DNA of 64,000 nucleotides from Stigmatella erecta. Its GTDB lineage: Bacteria; Myxococcota; Myxococcia; Myxococcales; Myxococcaceae. Both the position numbers and the translations under genes were made by a program. Each line of letters begins with the position of its first letter. The first letter of the stretch is position 1. The stretch spans positions 124,001-188,000 of the forward strand of contig NZ_FOIJ01000004.1 in the NCBI RefSeq assembly GCF_900111745.1. The letters run 5' to 3'. The notes beneath the pieces were generated by a model. That model made no database searches. It was not told the DNA's origin and saw only the letters and a list, made by a program, of their open reading frames with translations. Of the stretch, positions 49,821 through 58,909 are shown piece after piece.

Positions 49821-52430
49821 TCAGGCCGCCCGGTTCTCGCCGCTGGACGCACCCGGCGGCAGGGCATCCCCGGGGGACTGGCCTCCGCCCTTGCGCACGC
49901 GCCGGTCGTGCAGGAGCTGCATCACCGCGGCGAGCACCGTGAAGGACACCACCAGCGTGGTGATGAGGCCGATGCACGCCACCAGGCCCATGGAGCGCAG
50001 GCCGTTGTGGCTCGCCGCCAGCAGGGCGCCGAAGCCCGCCACCGCCGTCAGCGTGGAGGAGGCCACCGCGGCCCCCACGCTGCGCAGCGCCACCACCGGG
50101 GATGTTCCTTCCAGGAAGCGGTGGAGCAGGTACAGGCCGTGGCTCACCCCGAAGCCCAGGAGGATGGGCAGGATGATGACGTTCATGAAGTTCAGCCGCA
50201 GGTCGAACAGCGACATGAACCCCAGCATCATCGCCAGGCCCACCGTGAGCGGGATGACCGAGGCGAGCGCCAGGGGCACGCTGCGGAAGTCGGCGAAGTG
50301 CATGACGAGGATCCACAGCGTGGCCAGGAGCACCGTGAGCCGCCCGTCCGCCAGCACGATGCGCGCCAGGCGCGAGTAGAGCTGCGCCGAGCCCGAGGCG
50401 CGGAACGTCTTGCCCGAGGCGGTGTGGATGACGCTCGTCTCGTCGGCGAACTGGAGCATGAGCTTGCCGTCCCACAGGTCCACGCCCGGGTAGATGAACG
50501 TCAGGTAGCCGTGGTTCTCCGGCTTCGTGGAGGGCAGGTGGCGGAACTGCTTGGCGTAGAGCTCCGGCACGCCGTTCACGTCGAAGGGCCGCGCCGACAG
50601 CATCTTCATGAAGATGCCGGCCTTCTCCTGCATCTCGGGCGGCAGCGACTCCACGTCGATCTCCTTCAGCTCCTCCTGCCACTCCTCGAGAATCTTCGTG
50701 TTGGCGGCGGCGATGTCCGGCGGCGGGACGAAGGTGTAGACGCTCACCACCTGGTCGATCGTCGGGTACTTCTGACGGTTCTGCGTCAGCTCGTCGTAGA
50801 CCTCCTTCGCCTCCTCGCGCGTCTTCGTGTAGACGGCGATGGGGTCGCTGGAGATCTGGAACCGCTCGTTGATCTCATCCTGCAGGCGCACGGAGGGCTG
50901 CCCCGCGGGCATGAGCGCGCGCGTGTTGTAGTTGAAGCGCACGCCGTACTGCAGGCGCTCGAAGAAGCCCAGCTCCTTGCCCTGGGGCGGCTCCGCCGGG
51001 TTCCAGGGCACGGCGGCGGCGCACACCAGCGCGACGATGACGGTGCTGATGCCCAGCATCAGCCCGGGGCGCGGCAGGCGGAGCTCCTTGCCCGTGGCGC
51101 TGCTGGTGGCCGGGGGCTTCATGGTGCCGATGAGCTTCTCGGGCAGGGCGGGGTTGAGCCGGCCCGCGAGCGACAGCAGCGCCGGGCTCCAGGCGAACAG
51201 GGTGAAGCCCAGGATGAGCGTGCCGCAGCCCGCGAGGAAGCCGAACTGGCTGAAGCCCCGGAACTCGCTCACCATCAGCACGAAGAAGGAGCCGGAGGTC
51301 ACCACCGCGGAGACCAGCGCGGGCCGGCCCGCGTTGATGATGGCATCCCGGATGGCCACGTCGTACGGCTTGCCCGCGCCCAGCTCCAGCCGCGTGCGGA
51401 ACACGAAGTGGATGCCGTAGTCGATGCCGAACCCCATCAGGATGCCACCCAGGATGCTGGTGATCATGTTGAGCTCGCCCACCGTCGCGTAGGTGAAGCC
51501 CAGGGTGATGAGGGTGCCAATCACCATGCCGCTCACCACGATGAGCGTGGGCGCCCACTTGCGGAAGAACACGATGGTGATGAGCAGGATGGAGACGAAG
51601 GCGATGAACGCCACGGGCGTCAGCGACTCGTCGATGGCGTACGAGTCGTCCAGCGACGTCTTGTAGGAGCCCGTGTAGCCGTAGGCGACCGTCTTCGCGT
51701 CGCCCATCAAGTCATAGTCCTCCACCAGCTTCACGCCCGCGGTGTTGGAGGCCGAGTACTGCGCCAGGTCGCGGTTCAGCTTGTCGACGTAGTCCTTCGT
51801 CCGGCCGATCTCGTTGGTGTCCCACATCGGCTTGACGAGCATCATGATCATCTTGCGATCGGGCGAGATGTTGTAGTCGTCGCGGATGCTGCGCTTGCCG
51901 ACGCTGGAGTACTTGTCGACCAGGTCCTGCAGCTCCAGCTTCACCGGCTCGGTCTTCTTCAGCTCGATGAAGAACGGGTTGTTGCGGCGCAGCTGGTCCT
52001 TCATGTAGGCCATGATGCGTTTCTTGCCCTCGGCCAGGTCCTCCGTCTTCACGAAGAGGACCATGTTCTGCTGGGCGAACTCGACGGGCAGCTTGTGGCT
52101 GACGGAGCGGACGTGCTCCTTGTCCGCGGCCATCATCGCCGCCAGGTCATCCGAGACGCGCTTGAGCGTGGCCTCGTCCGAGGAGCGCAGCGCGAGCATG
52201 AAGTGGCCGCTGCCGCCCACCATGTCGATGATGCGCTTGACGTCCTTCACCTCGTCCAGTTCCTGGGAGATGAGGTCAAGCTGGTTGGAGTTGATGGTCA
52301 GCTTCAGCGTGCCCCACACGGAGGCCGCGAGCAGCGCGAGGATGACGAGCAGCACCGTGCCGGGGCGGCGGACCATCAGTCCTGCGTAGGCAAGGGCGAA
52401 GCGGTTGGGAGGGTGGGGCGAGGCACTCAT
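49821..52430 (-). CDS. MMPL/RND-superfamily exporter (HpnN-like)
   Basis: An 869-residue inner-membrane protein with 12 predicted helices in two halves, each preceded by a large periplasmic loop. Typical segments are RPGTVLLVILALLAASVWGT (helix 1), FGIDYGIHFVFRTRLELGAG and LGFGVSHGLYLLHRFLEG (the paired helix-4-type motifs), and AVAGFGALLAASHNGLRSMG. It probably moves lipids such as hopanoids or other hydrophobic molecules using the proton gradient; hpnN-type genes often stand with an MlaC-like gene, and one lies 2.3 kb upstream. No hopanoid synthesis gene is in the window, so the substrate is open. Confidence 0.87.
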   Translation of the reverse strand: MSASPHPPNRFALAYAGLMVRRPGTVLLVILALLAASVWGTLKLTINSNQLDLISQELDEVKDVKRIIDMVGGSGHFMLALRSSDEATLKRVSDDLAAMMAADKEHVRSVSHKLPVEFAQQNMVLFVKTEDLAEGKKRIMAYMKDQLRRNNPFFIELKKTEPVKLELQDLVDKYSSVGKRSIRDDYNISPDRKMIMMLVKPMWDTNEIGRTKDYVDKLNRDLAQYSASNTAGVKLVEDYDLMGDAKTVAYGYTGSYKTSLDDSYAIDESLTPVAFIAFVSILLITIVFFRKWAPTLIVVSGMVIGTLITLGFTYATVGELNMITSILGGILMGFGIDYGIHFVFRTRLELGAGKPYDVAIRDAIINAGRPALVSAVVTSGSFFVLMVSEFRGFSQFGFLAGCGTLILGFTLFAWSPALLSLAGRLNPALPEKLIGTMKPPATSSATGKELRLPRPGLMLGISTVIVALVCAAAVPWNPAEPPQGKELGFFERLQYGVRFNYNTRALMPAGQPSVRLQDEINERFQISSDPIAVYTKTREEAKEVYDELTQNRQKYPTIDQVVSVYTFVPPPDIAAANTKILEEWQEELKEIDVESLPPEMQEKAGIFMKMLSARPFDVNGVPELYAKQFRHLPSTKPENHGYLTFIYPGVDLWDGKLMLQFADETSVIHTASGKTFRASGSAQLYSRLARIVLADGRLTVLLATLWILVMHFADFRSVPLALASVIPLTVGLAMMLGFMSLFDLRLNFMNVIILPILLGFGVSHGLYLLHRFLEGTSPVVALRSVGAAVASSTLTAVAGFGALLAASHNGLRSMGLVACIGLITTLVVSFTVLAAVMQLLHDRRVRKGGGQSPGDALPPGASSGENRAA

Positions 52431-52508
52431 GTGCGCGCGACCCTACCGGCAAACCGTGCGGCCCGGAAGCGTTGCCAGAGTGCCCGCCCGCTGGGGCAGC
52501 CAACATCC

Positions 52509-54656
52509 TCAGCCCTCGGTCTGGGCAGGCGCGGCCACGGGCTCCGGCGGGGCCATGGGAGCGGGCGTGCTGGCGGGGGGCAGGAGGAACGAGCGGGGCT
52601 CCTTCAGCAGGCGCAGCCCCACCCACCGCATCAGCCGCCAGCTCTCCTGGGAGGAGACGTCCCGCGCCCGCAGGGCCACCGTCAAGGCCAGGGCGAACGA
52701 GACGCCGATGTTGAGCGCGGCGATGCCCAGCGTCCCCAGCAGGGCGGCCAGAAAGCCCCAGGTGAGCACGGACTGGGCGCCCAGCGCGCCTCCGGCCAGC
52801 GCCAGGGAGCCCAGGGAGAGGGTGACATGACGGACTTCCAGGGGCAGGCCGAAGAACGAGCCCACCTCGGGCACCAGGGCCAGCAGCAGCCCCAGCGTCA
52901 CCCCGCCGCCCAGGCCGGCCACGTGGCGCAGCATGAAGCCCGCGAAGTCATGGGCCCCGGTGTTTCCCAGCAGCCGCTGGAGGCCCCGGTGGTGGGCCAG
53001 GGCCTCGGGGAGGCGGCGGTAGACGAAGAAGTTCTCCAGCCAGCCGGAGGCCAGGCTGGAGGCCCACAGCAGCACCCCCGTCAGGGCCGCCCAGGCCAGG
53101 GTGGCGCTGCGCCAGGGGTGGAGGGAGGCAATCACCGCCTGGGCCTGCCTGGGCTCCAGGAGCGGGCGGCCCGTGAACTGGTGGAAGACCAGGGTCAGCC
53201 CCACCGAGGCGAGCAGGACGCAGCTCAGGTTGCCCAGGAGCGCCGCGAGCTGGGAGCGGGTGAGGCAGGGGATGAGCTCCTCCAGCCGCTCCATGCGCCC
53301 TGGCCGGGGGGCCTTGCCGCCCAGGGCCCCCGCGAGCATGGCGGCCGTCATCGACGGTTGCCGGGCGGCCAGCGTGAAGCCCAGGAACTGCATCGCCACG
53401 AAGCTGCTCGCGTAGTTGAGCGTGGAGAGCAGGCCTTCGAAGAAGGGGGCCAGCGACAGCTTGCCGATGAAGAGGGACAGGGCGGCGGTGAGGGCGGCGA
53501 GCAGGCCCCCTCCGGAGGCCGAGTGCACCATGCCGTGAAACTCGGTCCGCGTGGAGATGAGGGGGTGCTCGCCCGAGTGGCCCACGCGCTCGATGGTGGT
53601 GCGCGCCATGAGCCGCAAGTGCGTCTGCGCCAGCTCGCGCACGGAGCGCTCCTCGTGGGCCTGCCGCAGCAGGTGGAGGATCAACGTCAGCCCCTCGCGG
53701 CAGCGGTCCTCCCCGGGCGCGGCGCCCAGCACCCGCGCGATGGCCTCCATGCGCTCCAGGCCGCCCCGGATGGAGTCCAGCCGGTACACCAGCTGCACGC
53801 TCAGCCCGGAGGTCTCCAGGTGCTGGGTCACGGTGTCCGTCACGCTGCGGCAACCCACCACGGCGGCTTCCAGCTCCTGGAGCGTGTCCGGCGCCGCGTT
53901 CCGGGCGAGCACGCTGTCGCAGGCGCGGCGCAGGCGCAGGAAGGGCGAGGCGCGGAAGGCCAGGCCCGGGCTGCGGTCGCGCACCTCCTCGGTCAGGCCC
54001 TGGGCGGCGATGCGCGCGCCCAGCAGCGTGAGCGCATCCACCAGGTAGGCCCGGAACACCATGCCGGGGTCGGGCAGCGGGGGCGGCGGCTCACCCACCA
54101 TGGCCAGGAGCCGGGCCAGCGTCCCCGCGGGCAGCGACTCCAGCCAGGAGACATCCCCGGGCTTGGGAAACAGGTGCAGCAGGTCGGAGAAGCGCTCCGG
54201 GTCGGGGGGCGTGGGCAGCAGCCGGTGCAGCACGCGGTCCGCCAGCTCGGAGAGGAGGCCCGGGTGGTCTCCGAGCCCCACCTGGGCGAAGAGCTTCAGG
54301 CCATGCGCCTCGGCGCAGACGGCGCCCACGAGCCGCGACAGGGCCAGCCGCGTGGCGCGCTCGCCCTCCAGCACGCGCACCAGCAGCTTCAGCCGGGAGG
54401 CGGCCAGGGGCTGCGGCTCCTCTTCCTCGTGGAGGCCGGAGGCGGAGCGCGGCTCTCGCAACCAGGCGATGCAGCGCTCCACCCACGCATCCCGGGCCTC
54501 CCGGTCCTCGCTGGGGATGACGTACAGCAAGCGGCACAGGTCCCTCACCGCCGCATGCCCCGGGGCGCGCGGGGCGTACCTCACACAGAAGGCATCCATC
54601 TCGCGGCCCGAAGGCTCGCTGCGGAGGGGAACGGAGAGGGCTGCGGAAGCGGACAT
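52509..54656 (-). CDS. Gcr/SpecificRecomb-family membrane protein
   Basis: A 715-residue protein with a helical N-terminal half and about six membrane helices in the C-terminal half (LLAALTAALSLFIGKLSLAP, AALLGNLSCVLLASVGLTLV, ATLAWAALTGVLLWASSLAS and later ones). ERVGHSGEHPLISTRTEFHG and SWLESLPAGTL match the family labelled site-specific recombinase (Gcr) in databases. No recombinase active site is visible and the protein looks membrane-bound, so the label is probably historical. It sits between the MMPL exporter and an MlaC-like gene on the same strand. ATG 54656 or 54659 may be the start. Confidence 0.75.
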   Translation of the reverse strand: MSASAALSVPLRSEPSGREMDAFCVRYAPRAPGHAAVRDLCRLLYVIPSEDREARDAWVERCIAWLREPRSASGLHEEEEPQPLAASRLKLLVRVLEGERATRLALSRLVGAVCAEAHGLKLFAQVGLGDHPGLLSELADRVLHRLLPTPPDPERFSDLLHLFPKPGDVSWLESLPAGTLARLLAMVGEPPPPLPDPGMVFRAYLVDALTLLGARIAAQGLTEEVRDRSPGLAFRASPFLRLRRACDSVLARNAAPDTLQELEAAVVGCRSVTDTVTQHLETSGLSVQLVYRLDSIRGGLERMEAIARVLGAAPGEDRCREGLTLILHLLRQAHEERSVRELAQTHLRLMARTTIERVGHSGEHPLISTRTEFHGMVHSASGGGLLAALTAALSLFIGKLSLAPFFEGLLSTLNYASSFVAMQFLGFTLAARQPSMTAAMLAGALGGKAPRPGRMERLEELIPCLTRSQLAALLGNLSCVLLASVGLTLVFHQFTGRPLLEPRQAQAVIASLHPWRSATLAWAALTGVLLWASSLASGWLENFFVYRRLPEALAHHRGLQRLLGNTGAHDFAGFMLRHVAGLGGGVTLGLLLALVPEVGSFFGLPLEVRHVTLSLGSLALAGGALGAQSVLTWGFLAALLGTLGIAALNIGVSFALALTVALRARDVSSQESWRLMRWVGLRLLKEPRSFLLPPASTPAPMAPPEPVAAPAQTEG

Positions 54657-54758
54657 CACCGGCCGAGGTTCGAGGGAGGCCAGAGCCTACACGGCGGACT
54701 GGCTGCCTCCTACGCCCGGAGGCCTGGCAGGTGGGGCAGGAGGCAGTGGAGCGCGGGG

Positions 54759-55343
54759 TTACTTCAGCGGGACCTTGGACATCTCCTGGTCCTTCTCGCG
54801 CATCGCCTTGAGCAGCGCGTCCCAGCCGCCCTCCTTGAGGAGGGGGCGCACCTGGTCATCCCGGATGCCGGTGAGCATGGAGTCGCCCAGCACCACCACG
54901 TCCACCACCTTCCACGCGGCCTTGTCCTTGGCCAGGCTGTACTTGAGCTTGATCTCCTGCTTCTTCATCGGGTGCTCGATGACGACGGTGGAGGCCAGCT
55001 TGGCGTCATTGCCCGTCACCTCGGGCTCCGCGTAGTTGATGGCGGCCAGGTTCTTGAAGTTGTCGCGCACCTTGGGGAAGGCAATCTTCGCGAAGAGCGT
55101 TTGAAACAACTGGAGGAACTCCTTGCGCTGGGCCTCCGTGCCCTTCTCCCAGTCCTCGCCCACCAGGAAGCGCGCCTGCTGCTCGCCATCCATGAACTTG
55201 ATGGCCGCCAGGTCCTTTCCGTAGCGGACGGATTGGACCATGCTCTTCACGGGCTTGGCGACCTCCTCGCCCGGCGCGGCGAGCGCGGGGACGGCCAGGA
55301 GGAGGGCTGCCAGAAGGGGGACAGTGCGGGCGCGGACGTTCAT
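54759..55343 (-). CDS. MlaC/Ttg2-like periplasmic lipid-transfer protein
   Basis: A 194-residue protein with a signal peptide (MNVRARTVPLLAALLLAVPALA). The mature part fits the MlaC family: RKEFLQLFQTLFAKIAFPKV, ASTVVIEHPMKKQEIKLKYS, WKVVDVVVLGDSMLTGIRDD. MlaC-like proteins ferry phospholipids or hopanoids across the periplasm. It is the promoter-proximal gene of the minus-strand group that includes the Gcr-family protein, the MMPL exporter and the lipoprotein. Confidence 0.88.
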   Translation of the reverse strand: MNVRARTVPLLAALLLAVPALAAPGEEVAKPVKSMVQSVRYGKDLAAIKFMDGEQQARFLVGEDWEKGTEAQRKEFLQLFQTLFAKIAFPKVRDNFKNLAAINYAEPEVTGNDAKLASTVVIEHPMKKQEIKLKYSLAKDKAAWKVVDVVVLGDSMLTGIRDDQVRPLLKEGGWDALLKAMREKDQEMSKVPLK

Positions 55344-55566
55344 TCGGATCCTCGGTTCCTCTCGTCAGAAAGCGGGCGCTTCCTGTAGCCCAAGGGAACG
55401 CGCCCTGCCGTGCAAAATTCACCCCGCTCCGCCGCCGCCGCGCCCGGCCGCCTGGCCCCGGCCCCCGGGATTCCCGGGGACTTCGAGGTGTTTGACTCGC
55501 CAAGTTGCTCACGTCTACTGTTCAAGCCTGCCGTAGTTTTCGACGGCCCGTCCTTTTCGAGAAGAC

Positions 55567-56748
55567 ATGCCTACCGACTTCCTGTTCACGTCCGAATCCG
55601 TCACCGAAGGCCACCCGGACAAGATCGCCGATCAGATCTCCGATGGTGTGCTGGATGCCATCATCGCCAAGGACCCCCAGGCGCGCGTCGCCGTGGAGAC
55701 CCTGGTCAAGACCGGTCTCGCCATCGTCGCGGGCGAGGTGACCACGAACTGCTACGTGGACATCCCGAAGATCGTCCGGAGCACCATCTGCCGCATCGGC
55801 TACACGGACAGCTCCATGGGCTATGACGGCCACACCTGCGGCGTCATGGTGGCCATCGAGGGCCAGAGCCAGGACATCGCGCGCGGCGTGGACAACAAGA
55901 AGGACCAGGGCGCCGGCGACCAGGGCATGATGTTCGGCTACGCCTGTGACGAGACGCCGGAGCTGATGCCGGCCCCCATCCACTACGCGCACGCGCTCAC
56001 CCGGCGGCTGGCCGAGGTGCGCCGCAAGTCGCACCCGTGGATCCGTCCGGACGGCAAGAGCCAGGTCTCGGTGCAGTACGTGGACGGCCGCCCGGCGCGC
56101 ATCGACACCGTGGTGGTGTCCACGCAGCACGCCGAGGAGATCTCCAACAAGAAGATCCACGAGGCGCTGCGCGAGGATGTCATCGCCCGCGCGCTGCCGG
56201 CCAAGCTCATCGACAAGAAGACCAAGTTCTTCATCAACCCCACGGGCCGCTTCGTGGTGGGTGGCCCCATGGGCGACTCGGGCGTGACGGGCCGGAAGAT
56301 CATCGTCGACACCTACGGCGGCATGGGCCGTCACGGTGGCGGCGCCTTCTCCGGCAAGGATCCGTCCAAGGTGGACCGCTCCGCGGCGTACATGGGCCGC
56401 TACATCGCCAAGAACGTGGTGGCCGCAGGGCTGGCGCGCCGGTGCGAGGTGCAGGTCTCCTACGCCATCGGCGTCGCGGAGCCCGTGAGCGTGATGGTGG
56501 AGACGTTCGGCACGGCCACCGTCCCCGAGGAGAAGATTGCCCTGGCGGTGCGCCAGGTGTTCGGCCTGCGTCCGCGCGAAATCATCGAGAACCTGGACCT
56601 GCTGCGGCCCATCTACCAGAAGACCGCCGCGTACGGTCACTTCGGCCGCGCCGAGAAGGAGTTCACCTGGGAGCGCACCGACAAGAAGGATGCGCTGCGC
56701 GAGGCCCTGGGCGGCCGCACCCGCCTGAAGGCCGTGGGCAGCCCGTAG
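55567..56748 (+). CDS. metK: S-adenosylmethionine synthetase
   Basis: A 393-residue cytosolic enzyme making SAM from ATP and methionine. Signatures are [20 protein letters not shown] at the N terminus (ATP-binding His), [30 protein letters not shown], and the phosphate loop [19 protein letters not shown]. Length is normal and all motifs are present. The ATG is at 55567 after CGAGAAG. The 220 bases upstream have a GC-rich palindrome but no recognisable SAM riboswitch. Confidence 0.96.
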   Translation: MPTDFLFTSESVTEGHPDKIADQISDGVLDAIIAKDPQARVAVETLVKTGLAIVAGEVTTNCYVDIPKIVRSTICRIGYTDSSMGYDGHTCGVMVAIEGQSQDIARGVDNKKDQGAGDQGMMFGYACDETPELMPAPIHYAHALTRRLAEVRRKSHPWIRPDGKSQVSVQYVDGRPARIDTVVVSTQHAEEISNKKIHEALREDVIARALPAKLIDKKTKFFINPTGRFVVGGPMGDSGVTGRKIIVDTYGGMGRHGGGAFSGKDPSKVDRSAAYMGRYIAKNVVAAGLARRCEVQVSYAIGVAEPVSVMVETFGTATVPEEKIALAVRQVFGLRPREIIENLDLLRPIYQKTAAYGHFGRAEKEFTWERTDKKDALREALGGRTRLKAVGSP

Positions 56749-56777
56749 CACCTCTGTCCTTTCAGTGAGCAGAACCC

Positions 56778-56815
56778 GCGCGCGGTCTTCCCCTGGGGAG
56801 GCCGCGCGCTGTGTT
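56778..56815 (+). terminator. metK terminator hairpin
   Basis: GCGCGCGG/CCGCGCGC outer stem (eight base pairs) with an inner TCCCC/GGGGA pairing, followed by TGTGTTT. It lies 30 bases after the metK stop and before the convergent YchJ-like gene. Confidence 0.7.
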
Positions 56816-56822
56816 TGGGGGC

Positions 56823-57293
56823 TCAGCCGGGGAAGGTGGCCAGCGTGAGCTGCCCGGGCGGACAGGGCAGCTCGCCCGGTTGGCGCAGCTGTCCGGAGAC
56901 GTAGCGCCACCCGGTCCCATCATGGCGGAAGTCCGACCGCTCCACGAAGGAGCGGTCCTTGCCGCGCTCGAAGACCTTGGCGAAGAAGAGCACCTGCGCC
57001 ACGCCCTGGGCATCGGGCGGCCTGCGGTCCAGCACCACGAGCCCCGGGTACTGGTGGCTCTGCGCGGAGGTGCGCAGCTCGCGCAGCATGTCCGCCTCGG
57101 GGCGGGCGCGGTCCGGGTGCTCCGGGTGCAGCGTCTTCCAGAGGTAGGCCACCTCCCGGAGCGCGAAGGCGCTGTAGCGCGAGCGCATCAGCGCTTCGGC
57201 GTCCGGTGGCTCGGCTTGCCCCCGGTGGTAGGGGGCGCAGCACTGGCGGTAGCGGAGGCCCGAGGAGCAGGGGCAGGGGGGCGCGGGGGGCAT
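56823..57293 (-). CDS. YchJ-family protein with SEC-C zinc motif
   Basis: A 156-residue protein with the N-terminal SEC-C motif CPCSSGLRYRQCC (four Cys, zinc) and the YchJ body (EALMRSRYSAFALREVAYLW, FERGKDRSFVERSDFRHDGTGWRYV). Function unknown; the domain occurs on SecA and many stand-alone proteins. It converges on metK and is divergent from uppP, the two starts being 130 bases apart. Confidence 0.87.
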   Translation of the reverse strand: MPPAPPCPCSSGLRYRQCCAPYHRGQAEPPDAEALMRSRYSAFALREVAYLWKTLHPEHPDRARPEADMLRELRTSAQSHQYPGLVVLDRRPPDAQGVAQVLFFAKVFERGKDRSFVERSDFRHDGTGWRYVSGQLRQPGELPCPPGQLTLATFPG

Positions 57294-57423
57294 GGTCGGG
57301 GCGCAAGCCTAGCCCCAAGCGGCCCTGCCCACCGCCGGACGATTCGGCGGGGAACCCTCCCCGGGCCCCGGACATGGCCCTTGCGGGCAGGAGGGGGAGG
57401 GCATACATCCGGCACCCTCCACT

Positions 57424-58317
57424 ATGAGCCTCATCGAAGCCATCGTCCTGGGACTGGTCCAGGGCCTCACCGAGTTCCTCCCCATCAGCTCCACGGCCCA
57501 CCTGCGCATCGTGCCGGAGCTGTTCGGCTGGAAGGATCCGGGGGCGGCGTACTCCGCCGTCATCCAGCTGGGCACCGTGGCGGCCGTGCTCATCTACTTC
57601 CGCAAGGACTTGGTGCAGCTCACCACCGCCTTCTTCCAGGGGCTCGTGCGCCGCCAGCCCTTCGCCACCCTCGAGTCCCGGCTGGCGTGGTTCGTCCTGG
57701 TGGGGACGCTGCCCATTGGCGTGTGCGGCCTGGCGCTCAAGAAGTACATCGAGAGCTCCCTGCGCTCGCTCTACATCATCTCCGGCAGCCTCATCGTCCT
57801 GGCCCTCATCCTGTTCGTCGTGGAGCGGATGGCCTCGCACAAGCGCACGCTGCAGGACATGCGCTGGAAGGACGGCATCATCATCGGCCTGTGGCAGGCG
57901 CTGGCCCTCATCCCGGGCTCCTCGCGCTCGGGCACCACCCTCACCGGGGCGCTGTCCCTGGGGCTGCGGCGGGAGGATGCCGCGCGCTACTCCTTCCTGC
58001 TCTCCATCCCCGCCACCTCCCTGGCGGGCCTCTTCGAGCTCAAGCACCTGCTGGAGGCCGATGCCCGGCCGTCCGCCGTGGCCCTGTGGACCGGCACGCT
58101 CGTGGCCTTCGGCTCGGGCTGGGCCGCCATCGCCTGGCTGCTGCGCTACCTGCGCACCCGCACCACCCTGGTGTTCATCGTGTACCGGGTGGCCCTGGGG
58201 CTGGTGCTGATTGGCCTGCTGCAGGCCGGGGTGCTCCAGCCGCTGTCGGGGGTGGAGAACGTCACGCCTCCCGAGCAGCCGGTGAAGGCCCCGGTGGAGA
58301 AACAGGTGACGGACTGA
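57424..58317 (+). CDS. uppP: Undecaprenyl-diphosphate phosphatase
   Basis: A 297-residue membrane protein with the BacA/UppP motifs: QGLTEFLPISSTAHLRIVPE (Glu-rich catalytic segment with the SxTAHL variant) and PGSSRSGTTLTGALSLGLRR, plus about eight helices. It recycles the lipid carrier of peptidoglycan and other surface glycans and can confer bacitracin tolerance. ATG 57424. The Nudix gene follows after one base. Confidence 0.93.
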   Translation: MSLIEAIVLGLVQGLTEFLPISSTAHLRIVPELFGWKDPGAAYSAVIQLGTVAAVLIYFRKDLVQLTTAFFQGLVRRQPFATLESRLAWFVLVGTLPIGVCGLALKKYIESSLRSLYIISGSLIVLALILFVVERMASHKRTLQDMRWKDGIIIGLWQALALIPGSSRSGTTLTGALSLGLRREDAARYSFLLSIPATSLAGLFELKHLLEADARPSAVALWTGTLVAFGSGWAAIAWLLRYLRTRTTLVFIVYRVALGLVLIGLLQAGVLQPLSGVENVTPPEQPVKAPVEKQVTD

Positions 58318-58318
58318 C

Positions 58319-58909
58319 GTGACCGCGCTCTTCGACGCCCTGGAGACCCGGCTCTCCACGCTGCCACCCCGGGCCCTGAACCTGCCGGGGCTGGTGCTGC
58401 GGGAGTCCGCGGTGCTCGTCCCGCTCTTCGAGCGCGAGGGCGTGACGCACATCCTCTTCACGCGCCGCCCCGCCCACCTGCGCAACCACGCCAACCAGTT
58501 CTCCTTTCCCGGGGGCCGGAGAGACCCCGAGGACGTGACGCCGCTGCACACCGCGCTCCGGGAGACGGAGGAGGAGCTGGGCATTCACCGGTCTCACGTG
58601 CGGGTGCTCGGCATGCTGGACGAGGTGCCCACCACGACGGCCTTCCGCATTCAGCCCTTCGTGGGCGTCATCCCGGGGGATGCGCAGTACCGGCCGAACG
58701 CGGAGGAGGTGGAGTTCATCCTCGAGGTGCCGCTGCGCGGGCTGCTGGAGCCCAGCCTCCACCGCACCGAGAAGCGCACGGCCCAGGGCATCGAGTACGA
58801 CGTGGACTTCTATACCTACAACACCCACGTCGTCTGGGGGGCCACCGCGCGCATCCTCCGGAGCTTGCTGGCGCTGGCGTCCGAGGTGGGGCCTCAGAAC
58901 TGGAGGTAG
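58319..58909 (+). CDS. Nudix hydrolase, CoA pyrophosphatase (NudL-like) type
   Basis: A 196-residue protein with the CoA-Nudix motif LFTRRPAHLRNHANQFSFPG running into the Nudix box GGRRDPED..TALRETEEELGI, with the Glu cluster for metal. It probably cleaves CoA or similar pyrophosphates. GTG start at 58319, one base after the uppP stop. Its last 16 bases overlap the convergent MBOAT gene. Confidence 0.9.
   Translation: MTALFDALETRLSTLPPRALNLPGLVLRESAVLVPLFEREGVTHILFTRRPAHLRNHANQFSFPGGRRDPEDVTPLHTALRETEEELGIHRSHVRVLGMLDEVPTTTAFRIQPFVGVIPGDAQYRPNAEEVEFILEVPLRGLLEPSLHRTEKRTAQGIEYDVDFYTYNTHVVWGATARILRSLLALASEVGPQNWR

Noticed and set aside
52509-54656. Mobile element suggested by the site-specific recombinase family label
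   Set aside because: No recombinase catalytic residues, inverted repeats or partner genes; the protein has several membrane helices.
49086-55388. A 2100-codon open frame on the plus strand
   Set aside because: It lies antisense to four well-supported minus-strand genes and reads as Arg/Gly/Ala/His-rich low-complexity text; long antisense frames are expected at 70% GC.
55400-55566. SAM riboswitch upstream of metK
   Set aside because: Only a GC-rich palindrome near 55460-55480 is seen; none of the conserved cores of SAM-I, SAM-II or SAH motifs could be recognised.
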